A DNA stretch of 64,000 nt, from the NCBI RefSeq assembly GCF_019972135.1, contig NZ_BPFI01000001.1, positions 851,106 through 915,105 on the forward strand. Direction: 5' to 3'. Positions 45,837-54,169 of this stretch are shown here, piece by piece (the first letter of the stretch is position 1; each line of letters begins with the position of its first letter). Origin of the DNA: Sulfurovum sp. TSL1. GTDB taxonomy: Bacteria; Campylobacterota; Campylobacteria; Campylobacterales; Sulfurovaceae. The translations under genes and the position numbers were made by a program. Under the pieces are notes generated by a model, which worked only from the letters and a program-made list of their open reading frames with translations, was not told the DNA's origin and made no database searches.

Positions 45837-45866
45837 ATTATATCAAAAAAGTTTAGTCAATGTCAA
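45837..45866 (-). promoter_or_regulatory. sigma-70 promoter of cbpA-hspR
   Basis: On the minus strand TTGACA (45866-45861), an 18-bp spacer and TATAAT (45842-45837) lie about 40 bp before the cbpA start. The match is perfect in both boxes. Confidence 0.7.
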
Positions 45867-45881
45867 TCAAGTTAGATGAAA

Positions 45882-46277
45882 TTATGGTTGATACGGTACT
45901 GTTTTATAGCCTTCATGTATCATCTTCATAATCCCCCCTTTCAAATTAATGACCTTATAGCCTAACCTTTCTGATAAAAATTCAGAAACGATACTCGTAC
46001 GGCTGCCCACTCTGCAAATGAGTGCAAAGGGCTCATCTTTTTTAACAACCCTGTCTAACTGTTTCAAAAAATCAGGAACATTGAAATTCCCTTTTTCATC
46101 AAAAAACATGATGGTGTAGGAACCTTGTATGATCCCTGTTTCTTTCCATTCTGCAGGTGTACGGATGTCGATGATCTTCATATTTTTTTCAACAAACTCA
46201 GGTGTCGCCCAAACTTGATGCAACTCCGCCATCAATGATACTGTCATAAGACATAAACCTATCACTAATCTTTTCAT
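45882..46277 (-). CDS. exported rhodanese-domain protein
   Basis: A 131-residue protein with a short signal peptide (KRLVIGLCLMTVSLMA) and one rhodanese domain; the active-site cysteine is in ALICRVGSRTS (Cys88) and the start of the domain has IIDIRTPAEW. Periplasmic single-domain rhodaneses are common in sulfur-metabolising Campylobacterota, where they may bind sulfane sulfur. The gene is a single unit upstream of cbpA. Confidence 0.9.
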   Translation of the reverse strand: MKRLVIGLCLMTVSLMAELHQVWATPEFVEKNMKIIDIRTPAEWKETGIIQGSYTIMFFDEKGNFNVPDFLKQLDRVVKKDEPFALICRVGSRTSIVSEFLSERLGYKVINLKGGIMKMIHEGYKTVPYQP

Positions 46278-46379
46278 CTTTGTTCCTTCTATACATTATA
46301 CTATGGTTTCAATTGTTAATAGTATAACAAAACTACGTAAAGTAATCGTGGATTTTACACCCTTAGAGTACAATACAGC

Positions 46380-47159
46380 ATGAATCTTATAACCGTTAAC
46401 GACATCAATGTACCGGAACTCAGCATTTATCATCAACTCAGAGACAATGCTTTTACCTCAGACAACAGCTTTGTAGCTGACAGCCCCAAAGTAGTGAACC
46501 TGCTTCTCAATGCAGATATCACCGTAAAAAGTATACTGGCTACACAAGAGTATTATGATACCTATGCATCTCTCCTCAAAGAGAAAAACATTCCCCAACT
46601 CTATGTCACAAGTAAAGCCCTTATGCAGGAGATCGTAGGACACAAGATACACCATAATGTCATGATGCATGGTACACGTCCGGAACCAACACCACTTGGT
46701 GACCTTGATGATCAGATCATCATGTTGGATGAGATAAGTTCTACACAGAATATAGGTTCCATCGCACGCTCTGCTGCAGCGATTGGTATACACTCATACC
46801 TCCTGCCCAGGCATGGACCACACCCCTACTCCAGACGGGCGCTCAGGGTCTCCATGGGGCATATCAGTATGCTCAAAACACATCTATATGATGACATACA
46901 AAAAACACTCATGACACTCAAAGAAAATGGCTACCGTATCTATGCGGCCGAAGTCACTGATGACTCCACTCCACTCGCCTCTGTCAAAGTGTCAGACAAA
47001 TGGGTACTGCTTATGGGACATGAGGGGTTAGGCTTATCAGATGAGATACTCGATCTCTGTGATGAAGTGGTCACGATAGAGATGACAGAAGGTGTAAAGA
47101 GTTTTAATGTAGGGGTTGCAGCTTCCATAATGATGTATCAATTTAAACACAATATTTAA
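46380..47159 (+). CDS. SpoU/TrmH-family RNA methyltransferase
   Basis: A 259-residue SPOUT methyltransferase. Motif 1 is LDEISSTQNIGSIARSAAAI, motif 2 LLMGHEGLGLSDEI and motif 3 VKSFNVGVAASIMMYQF. An N-terminal RNA-binding domain of about 100 residues is present. It 2'-O-methylates tRNA or rRNA; the target nucleotide cannot be predicted. It ends just before the exopolysaccharide locus. Confidence 0.92.
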   Translation: MNLITVNDINVPELSIYHQLRDNAFTSDNSFVADSPKVVNLLLNADITVKSILATQEYYDTYASLLKEKNIPQLYVTSKALMQEIVGHKIHHNVMMHGTRPEPTPLGDLDDQIIMLDEISSTQNIGSIARSAAAIGIHSYLLPRHGPHPYSRRALRVSMGHISMLKTHLYDDIQKTLMTLKENGYRIYAAEVTDDSTPLASVKVSDKWVLLMGHEGLGLSDEILDLCDEVVTIEMTEGVKSFNVGVAASIMMYQFKHNI

Positions 47160-47202
47160 AATAATTCAAAATAATAGTTATAGATTAATTTAAAAAATAC
47201 TA

Positions 47203-47231
47203 TTGCAAGTTAATTATATTTTTGATATACT
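47203..47231 (+). promoter_or_regulatory. sigma-70 promoter of the wza-like gene
   Basis: TTGCAA (47203-47208), a 17-bp AT-rich spacer and TATACT (47226-47231) precede the polysaccharide export gene by about 30 bp. No JUMPstart or ops element was found between it and the start codon. Confidence 0.65.
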
Positions 47232-47262
47232 CGAAATATATTAAATTTTTAGGGAGTATATC

Positions 47263-48021
47263 ATGAAACGTGTAGTATTGTTTATAATAGCTACTCTTGC
47301 AATGGCAGGGTGTTCGACTAAATCCGATTTAGTCTTATTTCATGACACAAATGTAAGTAGTGAGCAGGCCCAGCAAAGTGTAACTGTAATAGGTAGTGAG
47401 GGGATGTACGAATATAGAATCCGGCCGCATGACAGGATCTCTATTACGATGTATAACCATCCAGAGCTTGGAACAACAAGTGTTAATAGCCAAAGAGAAG
47501 ATACTACAGGTGTCCTGGTTGACTCCAAAGGATATGTCAGACTGCCGCTTATCAAGTCTATACACATTGCAGGGCTCACACAGCCAGCCGCGCAAGCGAA
47601 GATCGAGAGTGCTTACAAAGCCTATCTTGAAGATGCCGAGCTCAACTTGCAAGTCTTAAATAAAAGAGCCTATGTTCTGGGAGAAGTAAATAGACCAGGA
47701 GAAGTGAACCTCTTTAACGAAAGAGCCACTCTCCTGCAAGTCCTGGCCAGTGCAGGAGACTTAACAAATTATGCCAATAGACATGCTATCGTCATCATGA
47801 AACAGAGAAAGAACACAGTTCATACCCAAACTGTTGACCTTACAAGTGCAAATTCGATTAAAATGGCCAACTTAATGATCTATCCTGGTGATACTATCTA
47901 TGTCGCACCGAATGGAGTAAGAGCATTTAACATAGGTGTAAGTGAAGTGACTCCAGTCTTTGACCTGGCAGGAAGAATCACACAACCGATAGTGAATGTT
48001 GAATATTTAAGAGATCGTTAA
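47263..48021 (+). CDS. Wza-like polysaccharide export lipoprotein
   Basis: A 252-residue outer-membrane export protein. Lipobox is LAMAGC (Cys17). The poly-export domain begins YRIRPHDRISITMYNHPELG and includes GYVRLPLIKSIHIAGLTQ; an SLBB domain follows (AYVLGEVNRPGEVNLFNERA). The protein is shorter than E. coli Wza (379) and lacks an obvious C-terminal amphipathic barrel helix, so it may need another outer-membrane partner. It is the first gene of the exopolysaccharide locus, before the Wzc-like kinase. Confidence 0.9.
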   Translation: MKRVVLFIIATLAMAGCSTKSDLVLFHDTNVSSEQAQQSVTVIGSEGMYEYRIRPHDRISITMYNHPELGTTSVNSQREDTTGVLVDSKGYVRLPLIKSIHIAGLTQPAAQAKIESAYKAYLEDAELNLQVLNKRAYVLGEVNRPGEVNLFNERATLLQVLASAGDLTNYANRHAIVIMKQRKNTVHTQTVDLTSANSIKMANLMIYPGDTIYVAPNGVRAFNIGVSEVTPVFDLAGRITQPIVNVEYLRDR

Positions 48022-48085
48022 TACGTTATGAAGGGGGCTCTAGAAAGAAGTAGTCATAATCGTAATGGGATGGATTACTACTATT

Positions 48086-48116
48086 TCACAAGACAGTAAA
48101 GAACACTGTCTTGTGA
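48086..48116 (+). promoter_or_regulatory. 12-bp perfect hairpin in the wzc leader
   Basis: TCACAAGACAGT (48086-48097), loop of 7, ACTGTCTTGTGA (48105-48116). No T run follows, so it is unlikely to be a simple terminator. The 10-mer GAACACTGTC at 48101-48110, which includes part of the 3' arm, is repeated exactly at 48185-48194, between the ribosome site and the wzc start, so the 5' arm could pair with either copy. Confidence 0.55.
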
Positions 48117-48197
48117 GTAGATTCACCTATAATGGTAACACTCAAGACAATTTTTTTCTTACTTTAATTAATACCTTGTACAAGGAACACTGTCCAA

Positions 48198-50579
48198 ATG
48201 CAAAAAGAAAAATATATTCAGAAAATTTCTATGAGTGATGATAGTATAGATTTGAAAGAGATATTTTCTGTCCTTAAACGTTACTATAAGTCGCTGATCT
48301 TTATAACTATCTTAGTAATGTTATTGGCCTCTATATATGCCTATTTTGCTACAAATATCTATCAATCTCAAACACTTGTACAACTCGGAGAAATTGAAAA
48401 TAAGACGATGAATACTGATTTTATTGCAATGGCTGAAGGAAACGTAAACAGCCGTTTCGATGATGAAATGGCTTCCTTCAGTACACGGCGTCTGATCGGA
48501 AGAGCACTTGAAAACCTAAATCTTGGTATACGATATTTTACGAAAAAAAACCTAAAGAGCTATGAACTTTACAAAGACTCTCCCTTTATCGTTACGTTCG
48601 ATTATCTTAACAAAAATGCTATGGGAGTGCCGTTCCGGATTATTCCTTCCAAGGAAGGTCAGTATTTTAGGCTCGTTATAGAACCGACACTGAAAGAGAA
48701 GATCGTAAATACTATACGCTCGTTCATTATACCGCTTCCAGATGACGAACAACCCATAGTCTACAATAAAGTTCATAAATTTGGCGAAAAAATTGAGACA
48801 CCATGGTTTACTATTACTATTCAAAAGGTATTTGAATTCGAAAATGATGACTATTTCTTCACTATGCTACCAAATAAGTTGATGACTAATTTCATACAAG
48901 AAAATATATCGGTATCACCATATTCAGAAGATAGTCGTATCATTGTCATAACTTTTCAGGACAATGTACCACTTCGTGCAAAAGAAGTTCTTGATACGCT
49001 CTCAAGCGTCTATATACAAGAAAGTATGGAAACCAGGTCCAAAAGCGCGAATAGAAAGCTGCATTTCATCGATATGCAGCTCGAAGCCATTGATAAGACA
49101 CTCAAAAGCTCTGCCCAAAACCTTGAGCGATATAAAGCGACCAACATTGTCGTAGATTTAGGTTCAAAAGCACAAATAACATCTGCAAAGATGAATCAAC
49201 TTGAGACTCAGCTTGATGAGATCAACATGCGTATTGATGTAATGGAAAATATCCTCAACTATATTGAAACCCACAAGGATATTAAAGGCATCAACATCGA
49301 CTCTGCTTTTTCAGGCTCTAACTTACAGGGTTCTGCAATACAAAATCTCATTCTAGAAATTCAAAATGTAACGGCCCAACGTATTGATCTACTAACTGAG
49401 TTTACAACACGTCATCCAAATATCATCAAAGTTGATCGCCAGCTTATATCACTTCGAAACTCACTAAAGGAAGCCATACAGAATTCGTTAAATAGATTTA
49501 AAAAACAAAAACTGTCATTAAGTGATATTATCCAAGAGAATAAAGCCAAAATGCAGGTACTCCCAGAGCAAGAACGAAAACTGGCACGGCTTACGCGTAA
49601 CTTTAAAGTCAATGAAAATATCTACTCTTTTCTACTGGAAAAAAGAGCGCAAACAGCCGTTATCGAATCTTCGTCTGTCTCCGAAACAAGTATCTTTGAA
49701 TCCGCAGCTATCCCAGATATACCGATTAAACCAAAACCTTTATTCATTTTAATTATTTCTATTTTCTTAGGTATAATCTTAGGCCTTGTACAAGCATTTT
49801 TACGAAACTCCTTAAATGATAAAATCCAAAGTAGGGAAGATATTGAAAACAGAACTACATTACCTATTTACGGTATTCTTCCTACCATAAACCAAAAAAT
49901 TCTTAAGCTAGAAGTCTTTAAAGATTCTAGATCACATTTTGCTGAAAGTTATCGAAGTTTACGGACCAATTTACAATTTTCCAGAAAAGAAAACCAAGCC
50001 AATGTTATTCTCGTGACTTCAACTGTTTCAGGAGAAGGGAAAAGTACGATAGTAGCGAATTTAGGTGCCATTTTTCAAATGGCAAACATGAAAACAATTC
50101 TTGTCAATTTAGACTTGAGAAAACCTACGCTTCATCATTATTTTAATGTGCCTAACAGTGCCGGGATAAGTACCTATTTGAGTGGTAGAAGTAGGATTGG
50201 AGAGATCATTCAACCCACTGAATATAAAAATTTAGACATCATTTCCTCAGGTCCTACTCCACCTAATCCCTCAGAACTTATTCTCACCGATAAATTAGAT
50301 GAGTTAATAGAGGTGTTAAAAGAAGAATATGATTATATTTTTATCGATAGTGCTCCTATGGGACTAGTATCAGATACTATGCATCTTATGCAATATGCAG
50401 ATATGAGTCTGATCGTTTTCAGAGAAAATTATGCGAAGAAATCATTTGTTACAGACTTAAATAATCTAGTAAAAAAACATGATCTTAAACATATCGGTTT
50501 AGTGATCAATTCCGTCGATGCATCTTCAAGCTCATATGGATATGGATATGGATCCGGCTATAGCTATGGGAATAAATAA
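48198..50579 (+). CDS. Wzc-like polysaccharide co-polymerase/tyrosine autokinase
   Basis: A 793-residue inner-membrane protein. The Wzz domain spans residues about 15-530, with membrane helices at about 33-55 and 512-533 and a periplasmic coiled coil between. The cytoplasmic BY-kinase domain has Walker A' SGEGKSTIVANLG, the second Walker motif ILVNLDLRKP and Walker B YIFIDSAPMG. The tail SSSYGYGYGSGYSYGN holds a cluster of five tyrosines, the usual autophosphorylation site. It controls chain length and export with the Wza-like lipoprotein. The start at 48198 follows an AAGGAAC site that lies in the palindrome CCTTGTACAAGG. Confidence 0.93.
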   Translation: MQKEKYIQKISMSDDSIDLKEIFSVLKRYYKSLIFITILVMLLASIYAYFATNIYQSQTLVQLGEIENKTMNTDFIAMAEGNVNSRFDDEMASFSTRRLIGRALENLNLGIRYFTKKNLKSYELYKDSPFIVTFDYLNKNAMGVPFRIIPSKEGQYFRLVIEPTLKEKIVNTIRSFIIPLPDDEQPIVYNKVHKFGEKIETPWFTITIQKVFEFENDDYFFTMLPNKLMTNFIQENISVSPYSEDSRIIVITFQDNVPLRAKEVLDTLSSVYIQESMETRSKSANRKLHFIDMQLEAIDKTLKSSAQNLERYKATNIVVDLGSKAQITSAKMNQLETQLDEINMRIDVMENILNYIETHKDIKGINIDSAFSGSNLQGSAIQNLILEIQNVTAQRIDLLTEFTTRHPNIIKVDRQLISLRNSLKEAIQNSLNRFKKQKLSLSDIIQENKAKMQVLPEQERKLARLTRNFKVNENIYSFLLEKRAQTAVIESSSVSETSIFESAAIPDIPIKPKPLFILIISIFLGIILGLVQAFLRNSLNDKIQSREDIENRTTLPIYGILPTINQKILKLEVFKDSRSHFAESYRSLRTNLQFSRKENQANVILVTSTVSGEGKSTIVANLGAIFQMANMKTILVNLDLRKPTLHHYFNVPNSAGISTYLSGRSRIGEIIQPTEYKNLDIISSGPTPPNPSELILTDKLDELIEVLKEEYDYIFIDSAPMGLVSDTMHLMQYADMSLIVFRENYAKKSFVTDLNNLVKKHDLKHIGLVINSVDASSSSYGYGYGSGYSYGNK

Positions 50580-50671
50580 TATAATACATTTTTTATCTCA
50601 TACATTTAAAATCTATTATTACTGAGCTCCACTCCCTTTTTTCGATCAGATATAAAGATGAAAGTATGAAT

Positions 50672-50698
50672 ATAAGAAGAGACATTTTCTCTTCTTAT
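50672..50698. terminator. hairpin between converging wzc and transferase genes
   Basis: ATAAGAAGAGA, a CATTT loop and TCTCTTCTTAT form a perfect 11-bp stem 93 bp after the wzc stop and 43 bp after the end of the opposite gene. No long T run follows on either strand; a bidirectional terminator is the simplest reading. Confidence 0.5.
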
Positions 50699-50740
50699 GA
50701 AAATGAGATTTTAACTATGCCTCGACGTTTAAAGTCTGCA

Positions 50741-51736
50741 TCAATGGCGTCTTTTCAACCGTTGATCAAATAAATTTAAATAGATAGAGAACAACAACAT
50801 AAACAGGATCAGAGAAAGAAAATCACTTGCCTGGCTTACCTGATACCCTATAATGGAAAATATCATTTGCATCATTGTCAAGATGATGACCGTATAGCCG
50901 ATATCTCCTTTTACATTGAACAAAAAATGGTGCATATGGTTTTTATCTGCATGGAATGGTGATATGTGACGTTGCATACGCCGTATTATTACGATAAATG
51001 TATCTAAGACAGGCAGTGCAACAATAAACAAAATAGATATAGGCGTAATGTACTGTGTTGATTGTATACCTAAAATAGCTATCACCATACCTAATGAGAG
51101 TGAACCGCTATCACCCATAAATACCTTTGCAGGGTTCCAGTTAAACAACAAAAATGCAAGAAGTGTTACGATAAAGCATGACGATAATAAAATGATAAAT
51201 TCATCACCATGAACTAAACCTATGGCCAAAAAAGTAACAAGGATCACGATAGAGATCGATGCAGCCAATCCGTCTAAACCATCCATTAAATTCAAGGCAT
51301 TGGTGTACCCCGCTATGGCAAAAAAAGTAAAAGGGAACACCAGCCATGCCGGTAAGATCATTTTATAACCGAAATACGTTCCTAAATTATATATTGCAAC
51401 ATCATTGAGATATAATATGAGTGAAGATAAAAAGATAAAGATGAATTTTACTTTTGGTGAAATATTTTTTAGATCATCCCATATCCCTGCTATAAACACT
51501 AATCCGATAGCTGCATAAATATAATAGTATGTTTTAAAATGCTCAAGATCAAAGAGTAGTAAGGGAATCAGTACAGCCAGAACAAAAGCAACCCCTGCAC
51601 CTCTTGGTATAGGTTTCTTGTGTACACTTCTTTCATTGGGGATATCTATTAGCCCAACATACTTAGCAAACATCTTGAGTAGGACCATACCTGCCAGAGA
51701 AGTTAAAAAAATACTGCTTAATAATGAAATATCCAT
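50741..51736 (-). CDS. WecA/MraY-type undecaprenyl-phosphate sugar-1-phosphate transferase
   Basis: A 331-residue protein with about ten membrane helices. Diagnostic cytoplasmic motifs are DIPNERSVHKKPIPRGAG, NALNLMDGLDGLAAS, NWNPAKVFMGDSGSLSLG and HADKNHMHHFLF. It attaches the first sugar phosphate to undecaprenyl phosphate, most likely N-acetylhexosamine, starting repeat-unit synthesis of the locus. It is on the strand opposite wza-wzc and the surface-protein genes. Confidence 0.92.
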   Translation of the reverse strand: MDISLLSSIFLTSLAGMVLLKMFAKYVGLIDIPNERSVHKKPIPRGAGVAFVLAVLIPLLLFDLEHFKTYYYIYAAIGLVFIAGIWDDLKNISPKVKFIFIFLSSLILYLNDVAIYNLGTYFGYKMILPAWLVFPFTFFAIAGYTNALNLMDGLDGLAASISIVILVTFLAIGLVHGDEFIILLSSCFIVTLLAFLLFNWNPAKVFMGDSGSLSLGMVIAILGIQSTQYITPISILFIVALPVLDTFIVIIRRMQRHISPFHADKNHMHHFLFNVKGDIGYTVIILTMMQMIFSIIGYQVSQASDFLSLILFMLLFSIYLNLFDQRLKRRH

Positions 51737-51829
51737 AAATGTATCCTTTAGGTTATTTTCATATTCTGTTCATTCCTAATCATACTATAAAAATATATTT
51801 TTTTATAATATTTGTAAAATAAATATAGT

Positions 51830-51858
51830 TTGATTTATATTTTATTTTGTAGTATACT
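51830..51858 (+). promoter_or_regulatory. sigma-70 promoter with long leader for the LamG/Ig protein
   Basis: TTGATT (51830-51835), a 17-bp spacer and TATACT (51853-51858). Transcription would start near 51865, leaving a leader of about 130 nt before the gene at 51997. The leader holds AAGGAG at about 51898 and a 12-bp palindrome AAACATATGTTT (51968-51979), but no recognised riboswitch. Confidence 0.6.
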
Positions 51859-51996
51859 TTAAATGTTAGCGAAATATTAAGCTAAAACTTAATAACAAGG
51901 AGTGCTGATTACCTCAAGTCTCTTTTTATATTAAACTTTAATAATGGAAGGGGCTATATTGGTTTCTAAACATATGTTTAATAACAGGAGAACATT

Positions 51997-53709
51997 ATGC
52001 GTAGTAATAAAGTCAATTTGTTAAAAAAGATGTTAGGAATGCTTCTAGTGGCACCTGTAATGCTGTCACTATCACTATTTGCCGCAGATCCGGTTAACCA
52101 TTGGAAACTGGATGAGAATGACACTAGTAGTGAAATTTATGTTGATTCTATTGGTGCTGCTGATGGAACATGTGCAACTTCACATTGTCCTACTCCTAGT
52201 GTAGGTCAAATTAATGGTGCACAATATTTTGATGCTGCTGAGCTTGATAGAATCGATGTCAATAATACAACAAGCTTTGAGTGGGATCAAGATGCTAATA
52301 TCACCATAGAATTCTGGATGAAGTCACAGATGGTCCCAATGAGTAATAGAGTTATGATAGGACGCGCTAATACTTTGGGTATCTTATGGTATATTGGAAT
52401 AAATGGAACGGATGCTCCAGGACATGTTAGAGTTGCCGTAGCTAATGATAAAAGTGCCCCTGCAGACAATGTTGTGGGGAATAGTCAAACAAACGTCACT
52501 GATGATGTATGGCATCACATAGCATTTGTTCTTACCGAGCCTGAGGTAAAGGTATATATCGATGGTCAATTTGATTTTAATTTAACCAGATCAGCAGTAA
52601 GTGACCTACATGCTAGTTCAGATGTGCACTTTGGTTCACTAAATGATTCCGCTAGTTTATCGTATACAGGTAATCTGGATGAGATAACTGTTTATACTGC
52701 TGCAATTGATGCAGGACTGATTCAACAGCATTATGAAATGGGATTACAGCCAAATTTAGCAGAAGTAACACCAGTACCAACACCTACAGATGATAATACC
52801 CCAGACTATACTTTCTCTTCAGATGAAGCTGGAACTATCACTTATGGTGGATCTTGTAGCTCTGCTGCAACAGAAGCAACAGCTGGTAATAATACAATTA
52901 CATTTGATACACTTGCAGACGGGGTATACGGCGATTGTACGATCACTGTAACAGATGAAGCAAACAACTCTTCAGCTCCATTATCAGTAACTGAATTTGT
53001 GGTGGATACGACTGTACCAGATGTCACTGCCCCTACCCTTGCAGAAGTAACCGCGGTGACATCACCTACAGATGATAATACCCCAGACTATACTTTCTCT
53101 TCAGATGAAGCTGGAACTATCACTTATGGTGGATCTTGTAGCTCTGCTGCAACAGAAGCAACAGCTGGTAATAATACAATTACATTTGATACACTTGCAG
53201 ACGGGGTATACGGCGATTGTACGATCACTGTAACAGATGAAGCAAACAACTCTTCAGCTCCATTATCAGTAACTGAATTTGTGGTGGATACGACTGTACC
53301 AGATGTCACTGCCCCTACCCTTGCAGAAGTAACCGCGGTGACATCACCTACAGATGATAATACCCCAGACTATACTTTCTCTTCAGATGAAGCTGGAACT
53401 ATCACTTATGGTGGATCTTGTAGCTCTGCTGCAACAGAAGCAACAGCTGGTAATAATACAATTACATTTGATACACTTGCAGACGGGATATACGGCGATT
53501 GTACGATCACTGTAACAGATGAAGCAAACAACTCTTCAGCTCCATTATCAGTAACTGAATTTGTGGTGGATACAACAGTTCCAATTATTAGCGACGGTGG
53601 TGGCGGTGGTTGTACATACAACCCTGACAGTAAGCACTTCGATATGGTGTTCTTACTGATGATCGCATTGGGACTTTTCTATCCGTTTAGAAGAAGATTC
53701 ATCAAGTAA
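51997..53709 (+). CDS. secreted LamG-domain protein with three Ig-like repeats and a C-terminal sorting-type anchor
   Basis: A 570-residue surface protein. A signal peptide (MLGMLLVAPVMLSLSLFA) is followed by a LamG/concanavalin-like domain (about 30-245, NHWKLDENDTSS, VWHHIAFVL), then three nearly identical 94-residue Ig-like repeats, each with two Cys (GGSCSS and GDCTIT). The C-terminus is a Gly-rich stretch with Cys (GDGGGGGCTYNPDSKHFD), a hydrophobic segment (VFLLMIALGLFYPF) and RRRF, the layout of a C-terminal sorting signal similar to JDVT-CTERM. It probably binds sugar and is anchored or released after processing. It lies within the exopolysaccharide locus. Confidence 0.85.
   Translation: MRSNKVNLLKKMLGMLLVAPVMLSLSLFAADPVNHWKLDENDTSSEIYVDSIGAADGTCATSHCPTPSVGQINGAQYFDAAELDRIDVNNTTSFEWDQDANITIEFWMKSQMVPMSNRVMIGRANTLGILWYIGINGTDAPGHVRVAVANDKSAPADNVVGNSQTNVTDDVWHHIAFVLTEPEVKVYIDGQFDFNLTRSAVSDLHASSDVHFGSLNDSASLSYTGNLDEITVYTAAIDAGLIQQHYEMGLQPNLAEVTPVPTPTDDNTPDYTFSSDEAGTITYGGSCSSAATEATAGNNTITFDTLADGVYGDCTITVTDEANNSSAPLSVTEFVVDTTVPDVTAPTLAEVTAVTSPTDDNTPDYTFSSDEAGTITYGGSCSSAATEATAGNNTITFDTLADGVYGDCTITVTDEANNSSAPLSVTEFVVDTTVPDVTAPTLAEVTAVTSPTDDNTPDYTFSSDEAGTITYGGSCSSAATEATAGNNTITFDTLADGIYGDCTITVTDEANNSSAPLSVTEFVVDTTVPIISDGGGGGCTYNPDSKHFDMVFLLMIALGLFYPFRRRFIK
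52781..53572 (+). repeat. 282-bp tandem repeats (2.8 copies)
   Basis: Units start at 52781, 53063 and 53345. Units 1 and 2 appear identical; unit 3 differs at one base (GGGGTA to GGGATA, Val to Ile) before ending near 53572. Each encodes one 94-residue Ig-like domain. Such identity at the DNA level points to recent duplication or gene conversion, and the copy number could change by recombination. Confidence 0.95.
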
Positions 53710-53735
53710 TCTTCTTTGCATAGAATAAACGTTCT

Positions 53736-53780
53736 ATACGGAGAAGCCATCTGTGCTGCTCCGTATTTTACTTCTTTTAG
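53736..53780 (+). terminator. terminator of the LamG/Ig gene
   Basis: ATACGGAG and CTCCGTAT (53759-53766) pair, with an inner AGC/GCT stem and a small loop; the sequence TTTTACTTCTTTT follows. It begins 27 bp after the stop codon. Confidence 0.65.
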
Positions 53781-53910
53781 ATATCACTCACTCTCAATTT
53801 GAATCTCATAAAACAAAAACTCTAATATATACTTCATCAAAAAAATTGATCATAAACATATATTTTAATTTTATATTCTTTTCAGTTTAAGTGTGTATTA
53901 TTCCGGTATG

Positions 53911-53948
53911 ACTATGACTTAAGGTACTACTAAACCATAAGTCATAGT
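53911..53948 (+). other. 14-bp hairpin directly before riboswitch 1
   Basis: ACTATGACTTA pairs with TAAGTCATAGT, and an inner GGT/ACC pair after one A-A mismatch closes an 8-base loop. It ends 12 nt before the conserved core of the first aptamer. It is not part of the known aptamer fold. A comparable hairpin precedes the second aptamer. Confidence 0.6.
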
Positions 53949-54038
53949 AATAAAAGTATTAGGCCAAACCTGTTGTGAAGCAGGGACGGAAAGCTTCAGG
54001 TCTTTTGAAAAAAAGATAGCTGGGTTGCATTTATTTAG
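53949..54038 (+). promoter_or_regulatory. c-di-GMP-I (GEMM) riboswitch 1 of a tandem pair
   Basis: The core AGGCCAAACC is followed by P2 CCTGTT-GTGA-AGCAGG, with a GNRA loop, then GGGACGGAAAGC. P3 is TCTTTT-GAAA-AAAAGA, and the closing strand is ATAGCTGGGTTGC. All signature elements of the GEMM aptamer are in order. By hand alignment the base matching G20 of the Vibrio Vc2 aptamer is G, which favours c-di-GMP over cGAMP. It lies 350 bp before the lipoprotein gene and 140 bp before a second aptamer. Confidence 0.9.
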
Positions 54039-54126
54039 AACTATCGTATCTCAAACGATGACTCTTCATAAATTATAACTTTTATATAAAGTTTATCATC
54101 CTAATCTTAATAAAAATTCAGACATG

Positions 54127-54166
54127 TGGGTAATATTGAGGTAATCCTCTTTCAATATAATTCCCA
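54127..54166 (+). other. hairpin directly before riboswitch 2
   Basis: TGGG/CCCA, ATATTG/CAATAT and AGG/CCT pair around a TAAT loop with small internal loops, ending about 15 nt before the core of the second aptamer. It lies between the tandem aptamers and could be the expression platform of aptamer 1. Confidence 0.55.
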
Positions 54167-54169
54167 TCA

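Noticed and set aside
45801-45881. HAIR operator for HspR before cbpA
   Set aside because: CTTGATT and related half-sites are present but do not form an inverted repeat of the expected spacing.
47160-47262. JUMPstart/ops antitermination element before the wza-like gene
   Set aside because: No GGCGGTAG-like ops core was found; only an ordinary promoter is visible.
51865-51996. Fourth GEMM riboswitch in the leader of the LamG/Ig gene
   Set aside because: AGCTAAAACTT and AAGGAGTGC superficially recall the aptamer core, but there is no GNRA-capped P2 stem, no GGACG-x-AAAGC element and no matching closing strand.
52781-53572. CRISPR-like or mobile repeat array
   Set aside because: Units are 282 bp, contiguous, without spacers and in frame with a protein; they are domain repeats.
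52842-53621. Reverse-strand frames inside the Ig repeats
   Set aside because: They recur every 282 bp exactly as the repeat does and are mirror frames of the real gene.
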